The notes under the pieces were generated by a model that worked only from the letters and a program-made list of their open reading frames with translations, was not told where the DNA came from and did not search any database. A DNA stretch of 23,458 bases. Origin: a virus. The stretch lies in IMG/VR virus record IMGVR_UViG_3300030090_000535, positions 1-23,458 of that record, one strand, 5' to 3'. Each line of letters starts with the position of its first letter. The first letter of the stretch is position 1. This document shows, in pieces, positions 16,701-23,087 of this stretch. The position numbers and the translations under genes were made by a program.

Positions 16701-18550
16701 TTATGGATAATCCTACAGTTTTTAAAAAAAATAAAAATGGAAATATAGAAAGAACTCCTGCATTAACACCTTATGAAACAATGAAAGCTACAGATCCTGC
16801 AAATGTTCTTAAAAGAGTAAATCAATCTATAGATAATATTATTAAAAATAAAAATGATGTAACTGAAGATGAAATGGCATTTTTTGGGCATGGTAAATCT
16901 AAACATTTTAGACATAGAAATTTGGACATACCTAATAAATTAGTTACTGATTTTATCATTACAAACCCTGTTCAAGTTATGCAAGTTTATACTAAAAAAG
17001 TAGCACCTAAATATGAATTTATGGTTAAGTTTGAAGGTAAAAATATAGACGAAGTTATGAGAGATTTAACTCTTGATAACTATCAAGCAGGAATGTCAGA
17101 AATAGAAGTTAATAAGATTAATAAAAATTTTTTACATTTATACGATAGAGTTGTTGGTAATGTTATAAAAAATCCTGATAGATGGGATCAGACAGCAGTA
17201 ATTATATTAAGAGATTTAGCACAGCTTTCTTGGTTAGGCAGTTCAGGTTTTAGCACATTACCTGATTTAGCAAAAATTTTAATGGAACATGAAATTGGAA
17301 ATGTAATGAAGGGATTAACTGGAATATTACAAGATTCAAGAGTAAGAATGACAGCAAAAGAAGGTAGACTTGCAGGAGAAATATTAGAAATATTGCAGGG
17401 TGATGTTCATTTAAGAAATGTAGAAGATTTAACAAACACTCCTCTTGCACAAGGTTATCAATTAAAAATGAGCAAAGTAAGAAATTTGTTTTTTGCTTTA
17501 AATGGTTTAGCACCTATGACCAATTTAATGAAAAAATTAGATTCTGTTATTAGACAACATGAAATGATTGATTTTGCTATAAAAGAAATTAACGGAACAG
17601 CAAAAGCAAGTGACATAACATATTTAAGAAGATACGGAATATCTAACAAAATATCAGAAGATATAAAAAAACTTGTTGATAAAGATATAATACAAAATAC
17701 AAAAGATGGTAATGGTTTATGGTTAGCTAATACAGAAAAATGGATTGAAAATGGTGCAGCAGAAGAATCATTAGATGCTTTTCGTGATTCTTTAAATAGT
17801 GGAATAATGAATACTATATTAATGGCAACTCCTGCTGATAAACCTATTATAGCAGATGGTGTAGTTTACATTCCTAAATGGATTGGTGAAAAATTTGGCA
17901 TGAAAGAAGATATAAGGTTTAAAGGATACACAAGGATTGAAACTGGTTTGGCAGGATTGCCATTTCAATTTTGGTCATATTCATTTGCTGCTGCAAATAA
18001 GATAACTGCTGCTATAGCAACTGGTCAGGCAAAAAATAGAGCTGCTGCTGTTACAGCAGCAATAGCTTTAGGTTATGTTTCTCTTGAAATTAAATCAAGA
18101 TATAGTGGACCTGCTATAGAAGCAATGTTTGATAATATGTCTTGGGAAGATAAACTTGCACGATCTATAGATTCTTCAGGATTGTTAGCAATGTATAGTG
18201 ATTTGTTTTATACTGCAATGGATACAAGTTTAGCATTAGGTGGACCTGATATTTCAATGGGGTTGTTGCAACCAAAAGTACCAAGAAATTATAAAGATAT
18301 GAGTGCATGGGAAAAAGCAGGAGAAGTTATAGGCGCAGTAGGTGGCGCAGGACCAAGTATAGGCATTGAATTATTTAAAGGTGCAAAACAATTTGTTGAA
18401 GGAAATTATGGTTATGGGTCAAGACAAATAATTAAAAATTTGCCTTTTATGAGATTATGGTTTATGAAGGAAATGACACATGAATTGGGGAGTGTTTTAA
18501 CAGATATAGAAGATGAAGGATTAGAAAGAGTAGTAAGGACTAGATTTTAA
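13733..18550 (+). CDS. Large internal virion protein (T7 gp16-like) with zincin motif
   Basis: 1605 residues from ATG 13733 (T7 gp16: 1318). The likely role is ejection from the head to build the cytoplasmic-membrane part of the DNA channel. Residues ~135-225 hold two hydrophobic stretches (LIAGIFDPINLIPLPFGQF; FVGGALLGGTIGFVAG), as in gp16-like cyanophage proteins. About 225-500 is a very long Lys/Glu-rich coiled region. HELTH at 854-858, with E878 20 residues after the second His, forms a gluzincin-type zinc-peptidase motif inside the sequence FIVFHELTHGKYKQF. The C-terminal quarter has channel-like segments (PFQFWSYSFAAANKITAAIA near 1409-1428; RAAAVTAAIALGYVSLEIK) and ends GLERVVRTRF. No N-terminal lytic transglycosylase as in T7 gp16 is seen. 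It ends in TAATG shared with the fibre gene. Confidence 0.9.
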   Translation: MTLNFWDTNQPIPINKNSFEKSLEPMLETREQRIQRVLNPQLPSFRTNTSSELDVDFADTYSAQMGYSYMPIINAITNWYNFDEDDRDQNFNPFAHMQGYEEYSDYLKDAVNEKHMNVLKEQLEANIERRHLLEHSSLGSQLIAGIFDPINLIPLPFGQFAKGAIYAGSRIGTQVAGITALAEAARYPFDPLATPEEVGANIGMSFVGGALLGGTIGFVAGRKLKKVINELEADEAHHINLAKEVSESTEKAEVFVYNEETMPIEELIKRGDKDQLQSHELSLPNRIAKIKEKIKTQEKHPDIFTNEVVEKSFYNQRKELREKIANEKQKVKNFVLKNKELQKSVEGFESSIGKIKKARDEYSVNLKNIKKRLIDQAEGRSLTIGLTKKQLDFLSQIKSKEANKFFTPKQKKAVNILIKKIEDAQKKIETNKKLLATKREGNIVFLGDKQIRVIQEDLEKVTEVIRKNNRLTSNYTQLSRWESDYQKIRNELKQRKINEDALYNAEGVLVNKYNLTSDTWYGRLYLNSPLFKGVPTPVKDALQHKTLPQLSKKKVIDLAGDNALNLEAHKHGEAISGSVNTKAIRRNGEYVKVHDKLRKLYSEHTGKNQVYLDYDFQKRGYHEWLEDTYTRILKGESLSDLDKKVKSVTKEFWTMWEERARKQGIIGDSGSIKKSITKKELDIINYTKKLRDVVRKAATEFELENANIIIKDAESILTGVRKQTRYKNTKSLSIAEIQERFGDDYNIKKLIDDPKLLDEYRNKNPDVSNTLGFHVFYDQKKGDVYIDEAGIRERWRILTKGQKEEFKETFYQKYLSQYIPEEKKHIGTMHLKFEYDNYKYFDSYDDLYDFIVFHELTHGKYKQFKNETLFDFEYRTNELALERLLMEKEQFNPITQGMVLGKKTMKDLDSLKKLKYEKGLSPDQVKYKNNVINYIKEINEELIGLRKNLKDAEDTKILPKDVEDFFPRYWNVEKIKENREQLAEILTQWFMDNPTVFKKNKNGNIERTPALTPYETMKATDPANVLKRVNQSIDNIIKNKNDVTEDEMAFFGHGKSKHFRHRNLDIPNKLVTDFIITNPVQVMQVYTKKVAPKYEFMVKFEGKNIDEVMRDLTLDNYQAGMSEIEVNKINKNFLHLYDRVVGNVIKNPDRWDQTAVIILRDLAQLSWLGSSGFSTLPDLAKILMEHEIGNVMKGLTGILQDSRVRMTAKEGRLAGEILEILQGDVHLRNVEDLTNTPLAQGYQLKMSKVRNLFFALNGLAPMTNLMKKLDSVIRQHEMIDFAIKEINGTAKASDITYLRRYGISNKISEDIKKLVDKDIIQNTKDGNGLWLANTEKWIENGAAEESLDAFRDSLNSGIMNTILMATPADKPIIADGVVYIPKWIGEKFGMKEDIRFKGYTRIETGLAGLPFQFWSYSFAAANKITAAIATGQAKNRAAAVTAAIALGYVSLEIKSRYSGPAIEAMFDNMSWEDKLARSIDSSGLLAMYSDLFYTAMDTSLALGGPDISMGLLQPKVPRNYKDMSAWEKAGEVIGAVGGAGPSIGIELFKGAKQFVEGNYGYGSRQIIKNLPFMRLWFMKEMTHELGSVLTDIEDEGLERVVRTRF
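16292..16366 (+). other. Zincin-type metallopeptidase motif HExxH...E
   Basis: Codons for H854-E855-L-T-H858 start at 16292 and the putative third ligand E878 is at 16364-16366. Flanks (VF before, GK after, RTNELALERL around E878) form the two-helix arrangement expected of minimal gluzincins. Zinc binding and catalysis are inferred. Confidence 0.6.
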
Positions 18551-19830
18551 TGACAATAGCATTAAGCGATAATACACCACGAGTTAGTTACACAGTAAGT
18601 GAAAGTGCTTCTCAAACTTCTTTTGCTGTACCCTTTGTTTTCTTTGATGGTTCATCAGACCTTAATGTTTATGTAGATAATACAGCTAGGAGTTATCATG
18701 CTTCAACTGCGAATACTACGCAATATACTGTATCAGGTGGGAGTGGTGCTACTGGCAGCATTAATACTAATGTTACTGGTGCTAGTGGTGGGAGTACAGT
18801 AGTTATTACTCGTGCTGTTCCTCTTTCACGAACAACAGATTTTCCAAGTTCAGGTGCTTTTGAAGTATCTAAACTTAACACAGAATTAGATACATTAATT
18901 GCTATTAACTCTGATTTTAATGATGATGCGTCACGAGCATTAAGATTAAAAGATTCCGATAGTGCTGTTTCAATGGAGTTACCATTACTTGCAGCTAGAA
19001 AAGGAACTGTATTAGGATTTAATGCTTCTACTGGTGCTGCTGAAGCAGGACCTACGATTGCTAATGTTAATTCTTTATCGGCAATAACTGCTAATATAAA
19101 TACAGTAGCAGGTATTGCTTCAAATGTAACTACAGTAGCAGGTATTGCTTCCAATGTAACTACAGTTGCAGGTATATCTTCAAATGTTACAGCAGTTGCA
19201 GCAAAGGCATCATTAATTACATCTGATTTTGTTGCAGATTTAAATACATTAGCTACATCAGATATAGTAAGTGACCTTAATACTCTTGCTACAGCAGATA
19301 TTGTTTCCGATTTAAATACATTAGCTACAAGTGATATAGTTTCAGACTTAAACACATTGGCTACTAGTGATATAGTTTCAGATATAAACACACTTGCTAC
19401 AAGTGATATAGTTTCTGATTTAAATACATTAGCTACATCAGATTTTGTTTCTGATTTAAATGCTATAGAAGCTATTAAAGCAAATGTTACTACTGTTGCA
19501 GGGAATATAGCAGGGGTTAATTCATTTGCTGACAGATACAGAGTTGCTTCATCTGATCCTTCATCAAGTCTTGATGCAGGTGATTTGGCATTTAACACAA
19601 GTTCTAATGTACTTAAATATTATAATGGAAGTTCATGGCAAACTATATCAGCAGTTACTACTGGCATATCTAGTGGAAATGTGTTAGTTGCTACAAGTGG
19701 TATTGCTGATAATGACTTTTTAAGAGTAGATGGAACATCTATAGAAGGTAGAAGTGCAAGTGAAGTTGCTAGTGATATAGGTGCAGCAACACAAGATGAT
19801 GCAACAGCTTTAGCAATAGCTTTAGGATAA
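18550..19830 (+). CDS. Tail fibre protein with T7 gp17-type N-terminal domain
   Basis: 426 residues (T7 gp17: 553). Residues 1-~140 are the tail-attachment domain: NTPRVSYTVSESASQTSFAV, PFVFFDGSSDLNVYVD, VVITRAVPLSRTTDF and LNTELDTLIAINSDF are its typical segments. About 182-221 holds four 10-residue repeats (NVTTVAGIAS type), about 227-310 seven 12-residue repeats (DLNTLATSDIVS type), probably a trimeric shaft. A NVLKYYNGSSWQTIS segment and FLRVDGTSIEGRSASEVASD follow, both common in marine-phage fibres. The protein ends soon after with no obvious receptor-binding or chaperone domain, so tips are probably supplied by the downstream genes. Start at TAATG with AAGGA upstream. Confidence 0.9.
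   Translation: MTIALSDNTPRVSYTVSESASQTSFAVPFVFFDGSSDLNVYVDNTARSYHASTANTTQYTVSGGSGATGSINTNVTGASGGSTVVITRAVPLSRTTDFPSSGAFEVSKLNTELDTLIAINSDFNDDASRALRLKDSDSAVSMELPLLAARKGTVLGFNASTGAAEAGPTIANVNSLSAITANINTVAGIASNVTTVAGIASNVTTVAGISSNVTAVAAKASLITSDFVADLNTLATSDIVSDLNTLATADIVSDLNTLATSDIVSDLNTLATSDIVSDINTLATSDIVSDLNTLATSDFVSDLNAIEAIKANVTTVAGNIAGVNSFADRYRVASSDPSSSLDAGDLAFNTSSNVLKYYNGSSWQTISAVTTGISSGNVLVATSGIADNDFLRVDGTSIEGRSASEVASDIGAATQDDATALAIALG
19093..19212 (+). repeat. Four 30-base (10-residue) coding repeats in the fibre
   Basis: In-frame units NINTVAGIAS, NVTTVAGIAS, NVTTVAGISS and NVTAVAAKAS. The first units are nearly identical in DNA and later ones drift. They form part of the fibre shaft. 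Confidence 0.85.
19228..19479 (+). repeat. Seven 36-base (12-residue) coding repeats in the fibre
   Basis: Seven consecutive in-frame units of the form (F/I)V(S/A)D(L/I)NTLAT(S/A)D. The protein units are almost invariant, but codons differ between copies (for example TTAAAT, CTTAAT, TTAAAC and ATAAAC for the L/I-N pair). The last copy has degenerated to FVSDLNAIEAIK. Confidence 0.9.
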
Positions 19831-19839
19831 GGAGAAAAT

Positions 19840-20199
19840 ATGGCTAATACATTTAAGGTTGTAACATTTGCAGCCGAACCTGCTAGTGCAGGTACACCAT
19901 ATACAGTTTATACTACACCAAGTAGCACAACGACTGTTATCATAGGTCTTATACTAACAAACATTCATACTTCACAGGTTACTTGTGAGGTTGAGTTAGT
20001 GTCAGATACTTCAGGTGGTGGTAGAGGTGCTACAAATGGAACTTCGTTTTTAGCAAAAGATGTTCCGATTCCTGTAGGTTCATCATTAGAACTTTTAACA
20101 GGTGGTAAAGTAATATTAGAAACAACAGATATTTTAAAGATAGACTGTTCAGTAGCAGATAAAATTTCAGGAACATTGAGTATTATGGAGATAACATAG
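19840..20199 (+). CDS. Conserved small tail-region structural protein
   Basis: 119 residues: MANTFKVVTFAAEPASAGTP, then TTTVIIGLILTNIHTSQVTCEVEL, DVPIPVGSSLELLTGGKVIL and ETTDILKIDCS. This all-beta pattern (IIxG...NI..S..VTVxV...L...PIPxGSSL.LL.G.K.VL..GD.L.V) is common among marine-phage virion-region proteins, usually annotated hypothetical or structural. Its place directly after the fibre suggests a small fibre- or tail-associated beta-sandwich. The start has TAAGGAGA overlapping the fibre stop codon. The molecular role is unknown. Confidence 0.75.
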   Translation: MANTFKVVTFAAEPASAGTPYTVYTTPSSTTTVIIGLILTNIHTSQVTCEVELVSDTSGGGRGATNGTSFLAKDVPIPVGSSLELLTGGKVILETTDILKIDCSVADKISGTLSIMEIT

Positions 20200-20200
20200 T

Positions 20201-20650
20201 ATGCCATATATAGGTAATTCGTTAGCAGCTAATTTTCAAACACCCCCTGCTGTAGTTAGGTTTAATGGTGATGGCTCTGATACAACATTTGCACTTGGAA
20301 GGACAATAGGTTCTGTTCAAGAGATATTGGTATCAGTTGATGGTGTTGTTCAGGATAGTGCTGCTTATACTGTGCCTGATGGCTCTACTCTTACTTTTAG
20401 CGCAGCACCTTCAAGTGGAACAGGAAATATCTTTGTATATTTTCTTGAATTAGCAGGTGCAACAATAACTCCTACTGACCAATTCAAAGGTAATTTTAAA
20501 GCAGGTGGTTTATTTAGAACAAACGCACAAACATTAGATTCAAACATAACTATCTTGGCTACAGAAAATGCACAAGTTACAGGTCCACTTACAGTTTCAA
20601 GTGGAGTTACACTTACTGTTGAAAGTGGTGGAAGGTTGGTAACATCATGA
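20201..20650 (+). CDS. YIG-module fibre/adhesin protein
   Basis: 149 residues. It starts MPYIGNSLAANFQTPPAVV, continues with an Ig-like module (GDGSDTTFALGRTIGSV, ILVSVDGVVQDSAAYTV, LTFSAAPSSGTGNIFVYFLE) and ends with a repetitive beta region (LFRTNAQTLDSNITI, ENAQVTGPLTVSSGVTLTVE) that looks like a beta-solenoid cap. Such modules occur in tail fibres and separate fibre-associated proteins of marine phages, and are probably involved in host attachment (inference). It is related to the truncated gene at the window end. GGAG in the last codons of the preceding gene serves as the ribosome site, and its stop forms ATGA with the next start. Confidence 0.78.
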   Translation: MPYIGNSLAANFQTPPAVVRFNGDGSDTTFALGRTIGSVQEILVSVDGVVQDSAAYTVPDGSTLTFSAAPSSGTGNIFVYFLELAGATITPTDQFKGNFKAGGLFRTNAQTLDSNITILATENAQVTGPLTVSSGVTLTVESGGRLVTS

Positions 20651-21021
20651 GTACAATTAAGGTAGATACAGTACAAAGCAGAGGTGCAGGTGCAGTTATA
20701 CTAACTAACCAAAGTGCGTCTAAATTTAGAGTACATCATTCTGGTGATTCGCCCACAACAAATGAAAGTCTTAACATGAGTAGTTTATCAGATGAAGGAA
20801 GTGGAGAATACGCATATTCATTTAGTAATAATTTTAATACTGTTTATTTTACTACTACTGCCATGAGTACAGAAGATGGAACAATCGGTTATGTAACAAT
20901 GTATTATAGTAGAGATTATACTCGTGCTTCTTCTAGCGTACATCTTCAAGGTATAGATCAAGGAGATAGTTATGATGATGGACAATATACTTCTGTTGTT
21001 TCACATGGAGACCTAGCATGA
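20647..21021 (+). CDS. GDLA-family fibre-associated protein, copy 1
   Basis: 124 residues: MSTIKVDTVQSRGAGAVILT, then the family core (KFRVHHSGDSPTTNESLNMS, SDEGSGEYAYSFSNNFNTVY) and the C-terminus SVVSHGDLA. The 'S-x-N-x-S-S-x-x-D-x-G-x-G-x-Y-x-x-x-F-x-N' core is shared with three other genes nearby and with adhesin-like small proteins of marine phages. The MSTIKVDT start is also common in fibre proteins of that group. It is the most diverged copy: the KAW segment is replaced by KFRVHH. It probably forms a beta-rich trimer tip or receptor-binding accessory; function inferred. Confidence 0.72.
   Translation: MSTIKVDTVQSRGAGAVILTNQSASKFRVHHSGDSPTTNESLNMSSLSDEGSGEYAYSFSNNFNTVYFTTTAMSTEDGTIGYVTMYYSRDYTRASSSVHLQGIDQGDSYDDGQYTSVVSHGDLA
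21007..21010 (+). promoter_or_regulatory. Ribosome site encoded inside GDLA codons, copy 1
   Basis: GGAG, from the Gly-Asp codons of the terminal HGDLA, lies 7 bases before ATG 21018 of the next paralogue. Confidence 0.7.
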
Positions 21022-21413
21022 GTACCATAAAGACAAACACCTTAACAGGTACAACTTCAGCAGGTAGCATTGTTGTTACAGGAGAGGGTGGTTCTACCAC
21101 GACTAACTTACAACAAGGGTTGGCTAAAGCATTTTGTCATTGGAACTCTACCACGACAATAGCTAATGGATTTAACATTAGTTCTATTGATGATGACGGA
21201 ACAGGAGATAATGATTTAAACTATACAAATCCTTTTAGTAATACAGAAAGCATTATTACATCAGGTACAGAAAATTCTTTTCAATCATCACATATGTGCA
21301 TGACTACGATTGGTGGTAACACTACAGCAGATTGTACTATATATGGTGTAATAACAACTGGTGCAAATAAAGATGTTGGTCAATTTATTTTAGTAGATGG
21401 AGACCTCGCATAA
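21018..21413 (+). CDS. GDLA-family fibre-associated protein, copy 2
   Basis: 131 residues: MSTIKTNTLTGTTSAGSIVV, then NLQQGLAKAFCHWNSTTTIA, FNISSIDDDGTGDNDLNYTN and the C-terminus LVDGDLA. The N-terminus matches copy 1, while the QQGL-AKAF-C segment matches copy 4 (QQGLSKSWCVFN) with a shared 12-base DNA identity. A beta-rich tail-tip module is the best guess. Starts at ATGA, ends at TAATG. Confidence 0.72.
   Translation: MSTIKTNTLTGTTSAGSIVVTGEGGSTTTNLQQGLAKAFCHWNSTTTIANGFNISSIDDDGTGDNDLNYTNPFSNTESIITSGTENSFQSSHMCMTTIGGNTTADCTIYGVITTGANKDVGQFILVDGDLA
21399..21402 (+). promoter_or_regulatory. Ribosome site encoded inside GDLA codons, copy 2
   Basis: GGAG in the terminal DGDLA codons lies 10 bases before ATG 21413. 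Confidence 0.65.
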
Positions 21414-21808
21414 TGGCAAACGGAACAATAGCATTTGATACATTAACAACATCTGACCAAGCAAAGTCTGGTACAGAAAAATCTGTTGATACAAGTTATA
21501 TTTATAATGGTGTAACAAAAGCATGGCTATCTTTTGATGGCACAAGCACAGCTCACATAGATGATTCTCTTAATTTTTCAACTGTAACAGATGGTGGAAC
21601 AGGAGATTATGCTATTAGTTTTACTAATGCTATGAATAGTGCTGATTATTCTCATACAAATGGTGCTGCTAGTCCTTCTGGACAATCTTTTGGTATAAGG
21701 CAACCTAATAATATGAGTACCACTCAAGTCTCATTTGAAACATATTACGCAACAACACAAGCAGATTTTGCAAATGTATCAAGTGCAATACATGGAGATT
21801 TAGCATGA
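21413..21808 (+). CDS. GDLA-family fibre-associated protein, copy 3
   Basis: 131 residues. The N-terminus (MANGTIAFDTLTTSDQAK) differs from copies 1 and 2. The core is canonical: KAWLSFDG from K36, DDSLNFSTVTDGGTGDYAIS at ~50-69 and FTNAMNSADY at ~70-79, and the end is AIHGDLA. It matches the marine-phage module 'KAW..F.G...I.DS.N.S..TD.GTGDY...F...M..A.Y', which is attached to fibres or found as stand-alone genes. The shared core with swapped N-termini suggests module exchange. Confidence 0.75.
   Translation: MANGTIAFDTLTTSDQAKSGTEKSVDTSYIYNGVTKAWLSFDGTSTAHIDDSLNFSTVTDGGTGDYAISFTNAMNSADYSHTNGAASPSGQSFGIRQPNNMSTTQVSFETYYATTQADFANVSSAIHGDLA
21794..21797 (+). promoter_or_regulatory. Ribosome site encoded inside GDLA codons, copy 3
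   Basis: GGAG in the terminal HGDLA codons lies 7 bases before ATG 21805. Confidence 0.7.
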
Positions 21809-22290
21809 CAATAGAAACACCAGAATTTCAAGGCACACATTTATGGGATAGATTATGTTGGGCAAAAGAAAAGTTAGAAGGCAAACAATCTGATTATCGT
21901 GTGGTATGGGAAGATCCTGATAATTTAGATGAATGTGCAAAGGTAACTGTACCTGATCCTAATTGGTTAGCTTGTGCATTACAAGGTGGCATATTACCAC
22001 CAGTTGAAGTCTACTGGGCGTTAGCAGAAGATGAAGCTAAACCTGATTTTAAGAAACATACAAGAGGGTACTTGTTACACAATACTAAACCGATTGAACC
22101 AATGACAGAAGAACAGGCAATAGAATATTTAATTATGAAGGATATACCACAGAGAGTGTGGAGAGATTACGAGAAAGCCAATAGACCTAGATTGGTTATC
22201 TGTAAAAAGGATCAGCTTCCAAGTACAAGAGTTTGGAGAAATGCTTGGAAGATTGATGATGAAGTAAACAAAAGCCAAGAAGTAGCATAA
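21805..22290 (+). CDS. Conserved phage protein, possible tail-fibre assembly factor
   Basis: 161 residues, acidic and Trp-rich. Segments: GTHLWDRLCWAKEKL, VPDPNWLACALQGGILPPVE, EDEAKPDFKKHTRGYLLHNT, PMTEEQAIEYLIMKDIPQRV, and a C-terminal LPSTRVWRNAWKIDDE. The 'MTEEQA.EYLI.KDIP..VW' and 'RxxRNAW' elements are, from memory, typical of conserved hypothetical proteins in marine-phage fibre regions. The C-terminal RNAW box is shared with the N-terminus of the next protein. A chaperone or assembly role for the fibres is inference from position and from the neighbour. The next gene begins 11 bases after the stop, behind TAAGGAG. Confidence 0.65.
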   Translation: MTIETPEFQGTHLWDRLCWAKEKLEGKQSDYRVVWEDPDNLDECAKVTVPDPNWLACALQGGILPPVEVYWALAEDEAKPDFKKHTRGYLLHNTKPIEPMTEEQAIEYLIMKDIPQRVWRDYEKANRPRLVICKKDQLPSTRVWRNAWKIDDEVNKSQEVA

Positions 22291-22301
22291 GGAGATTAAC
22301 T

Positions 22302-22673
22302 ATGGCAACAACAATGATAATGGATAAAGATGGAAAAAGCATAGATGCTTCTACAGCAACTGTTCCATCTGATAGACATTTTAGAAATGCTTGGACACTT
22401 AAAGGTAAAGTTATATCTGAAGATATGACTGAAGCTAAAAAGATTTTCCAAGAAAAAATAAGAGAAGTAAGGAAACCTTTACTTGAAGAACAAGATGCTT
22501 TGTTTATGAAAGCATTGGAAGATGATGATTCATCTGCTCAATCTACAATTAAGACAAAGAAGAAAGCATTAAGAGATGCACCTGCTGCAAAGGCAATATC
22601 AGATGCAGACACTATTGCTAAACTTAAAGCAGCTTGGGATTCAACTAATCTAGGCGATAGTCCTTACGCATAG
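22302..22673 (+). CDS. Probable tail-fibre assembly chaperone-like protein
   Basis: 123 residues. The N-terminus has VPSDRHFRNAWTLKGKVISE, followed by a helical part (MTEAKKIFQEKIREVRKPLL, QDALFMKALEDDD, KKKALRDAPAAKAISDADTI, LKAAWDS). The 'FRNAW...G.I..DM..A..I....IR..R.P.L...D..F..A.E...........K..LRD.P' pattern is widespread in phage genomes near fibre genes and resembles tail-fibre assembly proteins. I call it chaperone-like with moderate confidence. TAAGGAG at the preceding stop provides the ribosome site. Confidence 0.65.
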   Translation: MATTMIMDKDGKSIDASTATVPSDRHFRNAWTLKGKVISEDMTEAKKIFQEKIREVRKPLLEEQDALFMKALEDDDSSAQSTIKTKKKALRDAPAAKAISDADTIAKLKAAWDSTNLGDSPYA

Positions 22674-22682
22674 GAGTAATAG

Positions 22683-23087
22683 ATGGCTCTTACTAGAGTT
22701 ATAAATTCAGGCATAGGTGTTGCTGCGTCTATTGCAGGTGAAGGTACAGCTACGACCAGTTTGCAACAAGGGTTGTCTAAATCTTGGTGTGTTTTTAATG
22801 GTGAAGGATCAGTAGCTATAACGGATAGCAATAATAGTACATCTTTAACAGATGTCGCTGTAGGAGACTATACTTTGGGTTTTACTAATAATATGAATAG
22901 TGCAGCTTATATTGTTACTGGCTCAAGTGTTGGAAGTGATGCTGCTAATTGGTGGAACGCTTTATATGGAGATGGTGCAAACAACACAACTAGCGTGTAT
23001 GAAATAAATTTTGTGCATAGAACTGACTCTGAAGGTCAAATAGACAATGACCATTCTGGCGTGGTAATACATGGAGATTTAGCGTAA
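22683..23087 (+). CDS. GDLA-family fibre-associated protein, copy 4
   Basis: 134 residues. The N-terminus MALTRVINSGIGVAASIAG is typical of fibre-associated proteins in marine phages. The core is SLQQGLSKSWCVFNGEGSVA, ITDSNNSTSLTDVAVGDYTL and FTNNMNSAAYIVTG; the end is GVVIHGDLA. It is separated from copies 1-3 by the two assembly-factor-like genes. AGGAG overlaps the stop codon of the preceding gene (TAGGAG) and serves as its ribosome site. Confidence 0.75.
   Translation: MALTRVINSGIGVAASIAGEGTATTSLQQGLSKSWCVFNGEGSVAITDSNNSTSLTDVAVGDYTLGFTNNMNSAAYIVTGSSVGSDAANWWNALYGDGANNTTSVYEINFVHRTDSEGQIDNDHSGVVIHGDLA
23073..23076 (+). promoter_or_regulatory. Ribosome site encoded inside GDLA codons, copy 4
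   Basis: GGAG in the terminal HGDLA codons lies 10 bases before ATG 23087. Confidence 0.65.

Noticed and set aside
17250-17649. Reverse-strand open frames in the gp16-like gene
   Set aside because: Leucine-rich shadow translation of an AT-rich helical coding region; no start signals.
19093-19479. Tandem repeats considered as a CRISPR array
   Set aside because: Units of 30 and 36 bases are contiguous without unique spacers, keep the reading frame, and encode the fibre shaft.
18696-19598. A 300-codon open frame on the reverse strand across the fibre gene
   Set aside because: It mirrors the low-complexity, repetitive fibre sequence, has repeat-driven composition (KSETISLVANVF type), no ribosome site and no family signature; the + strand product is clearly a fibre.
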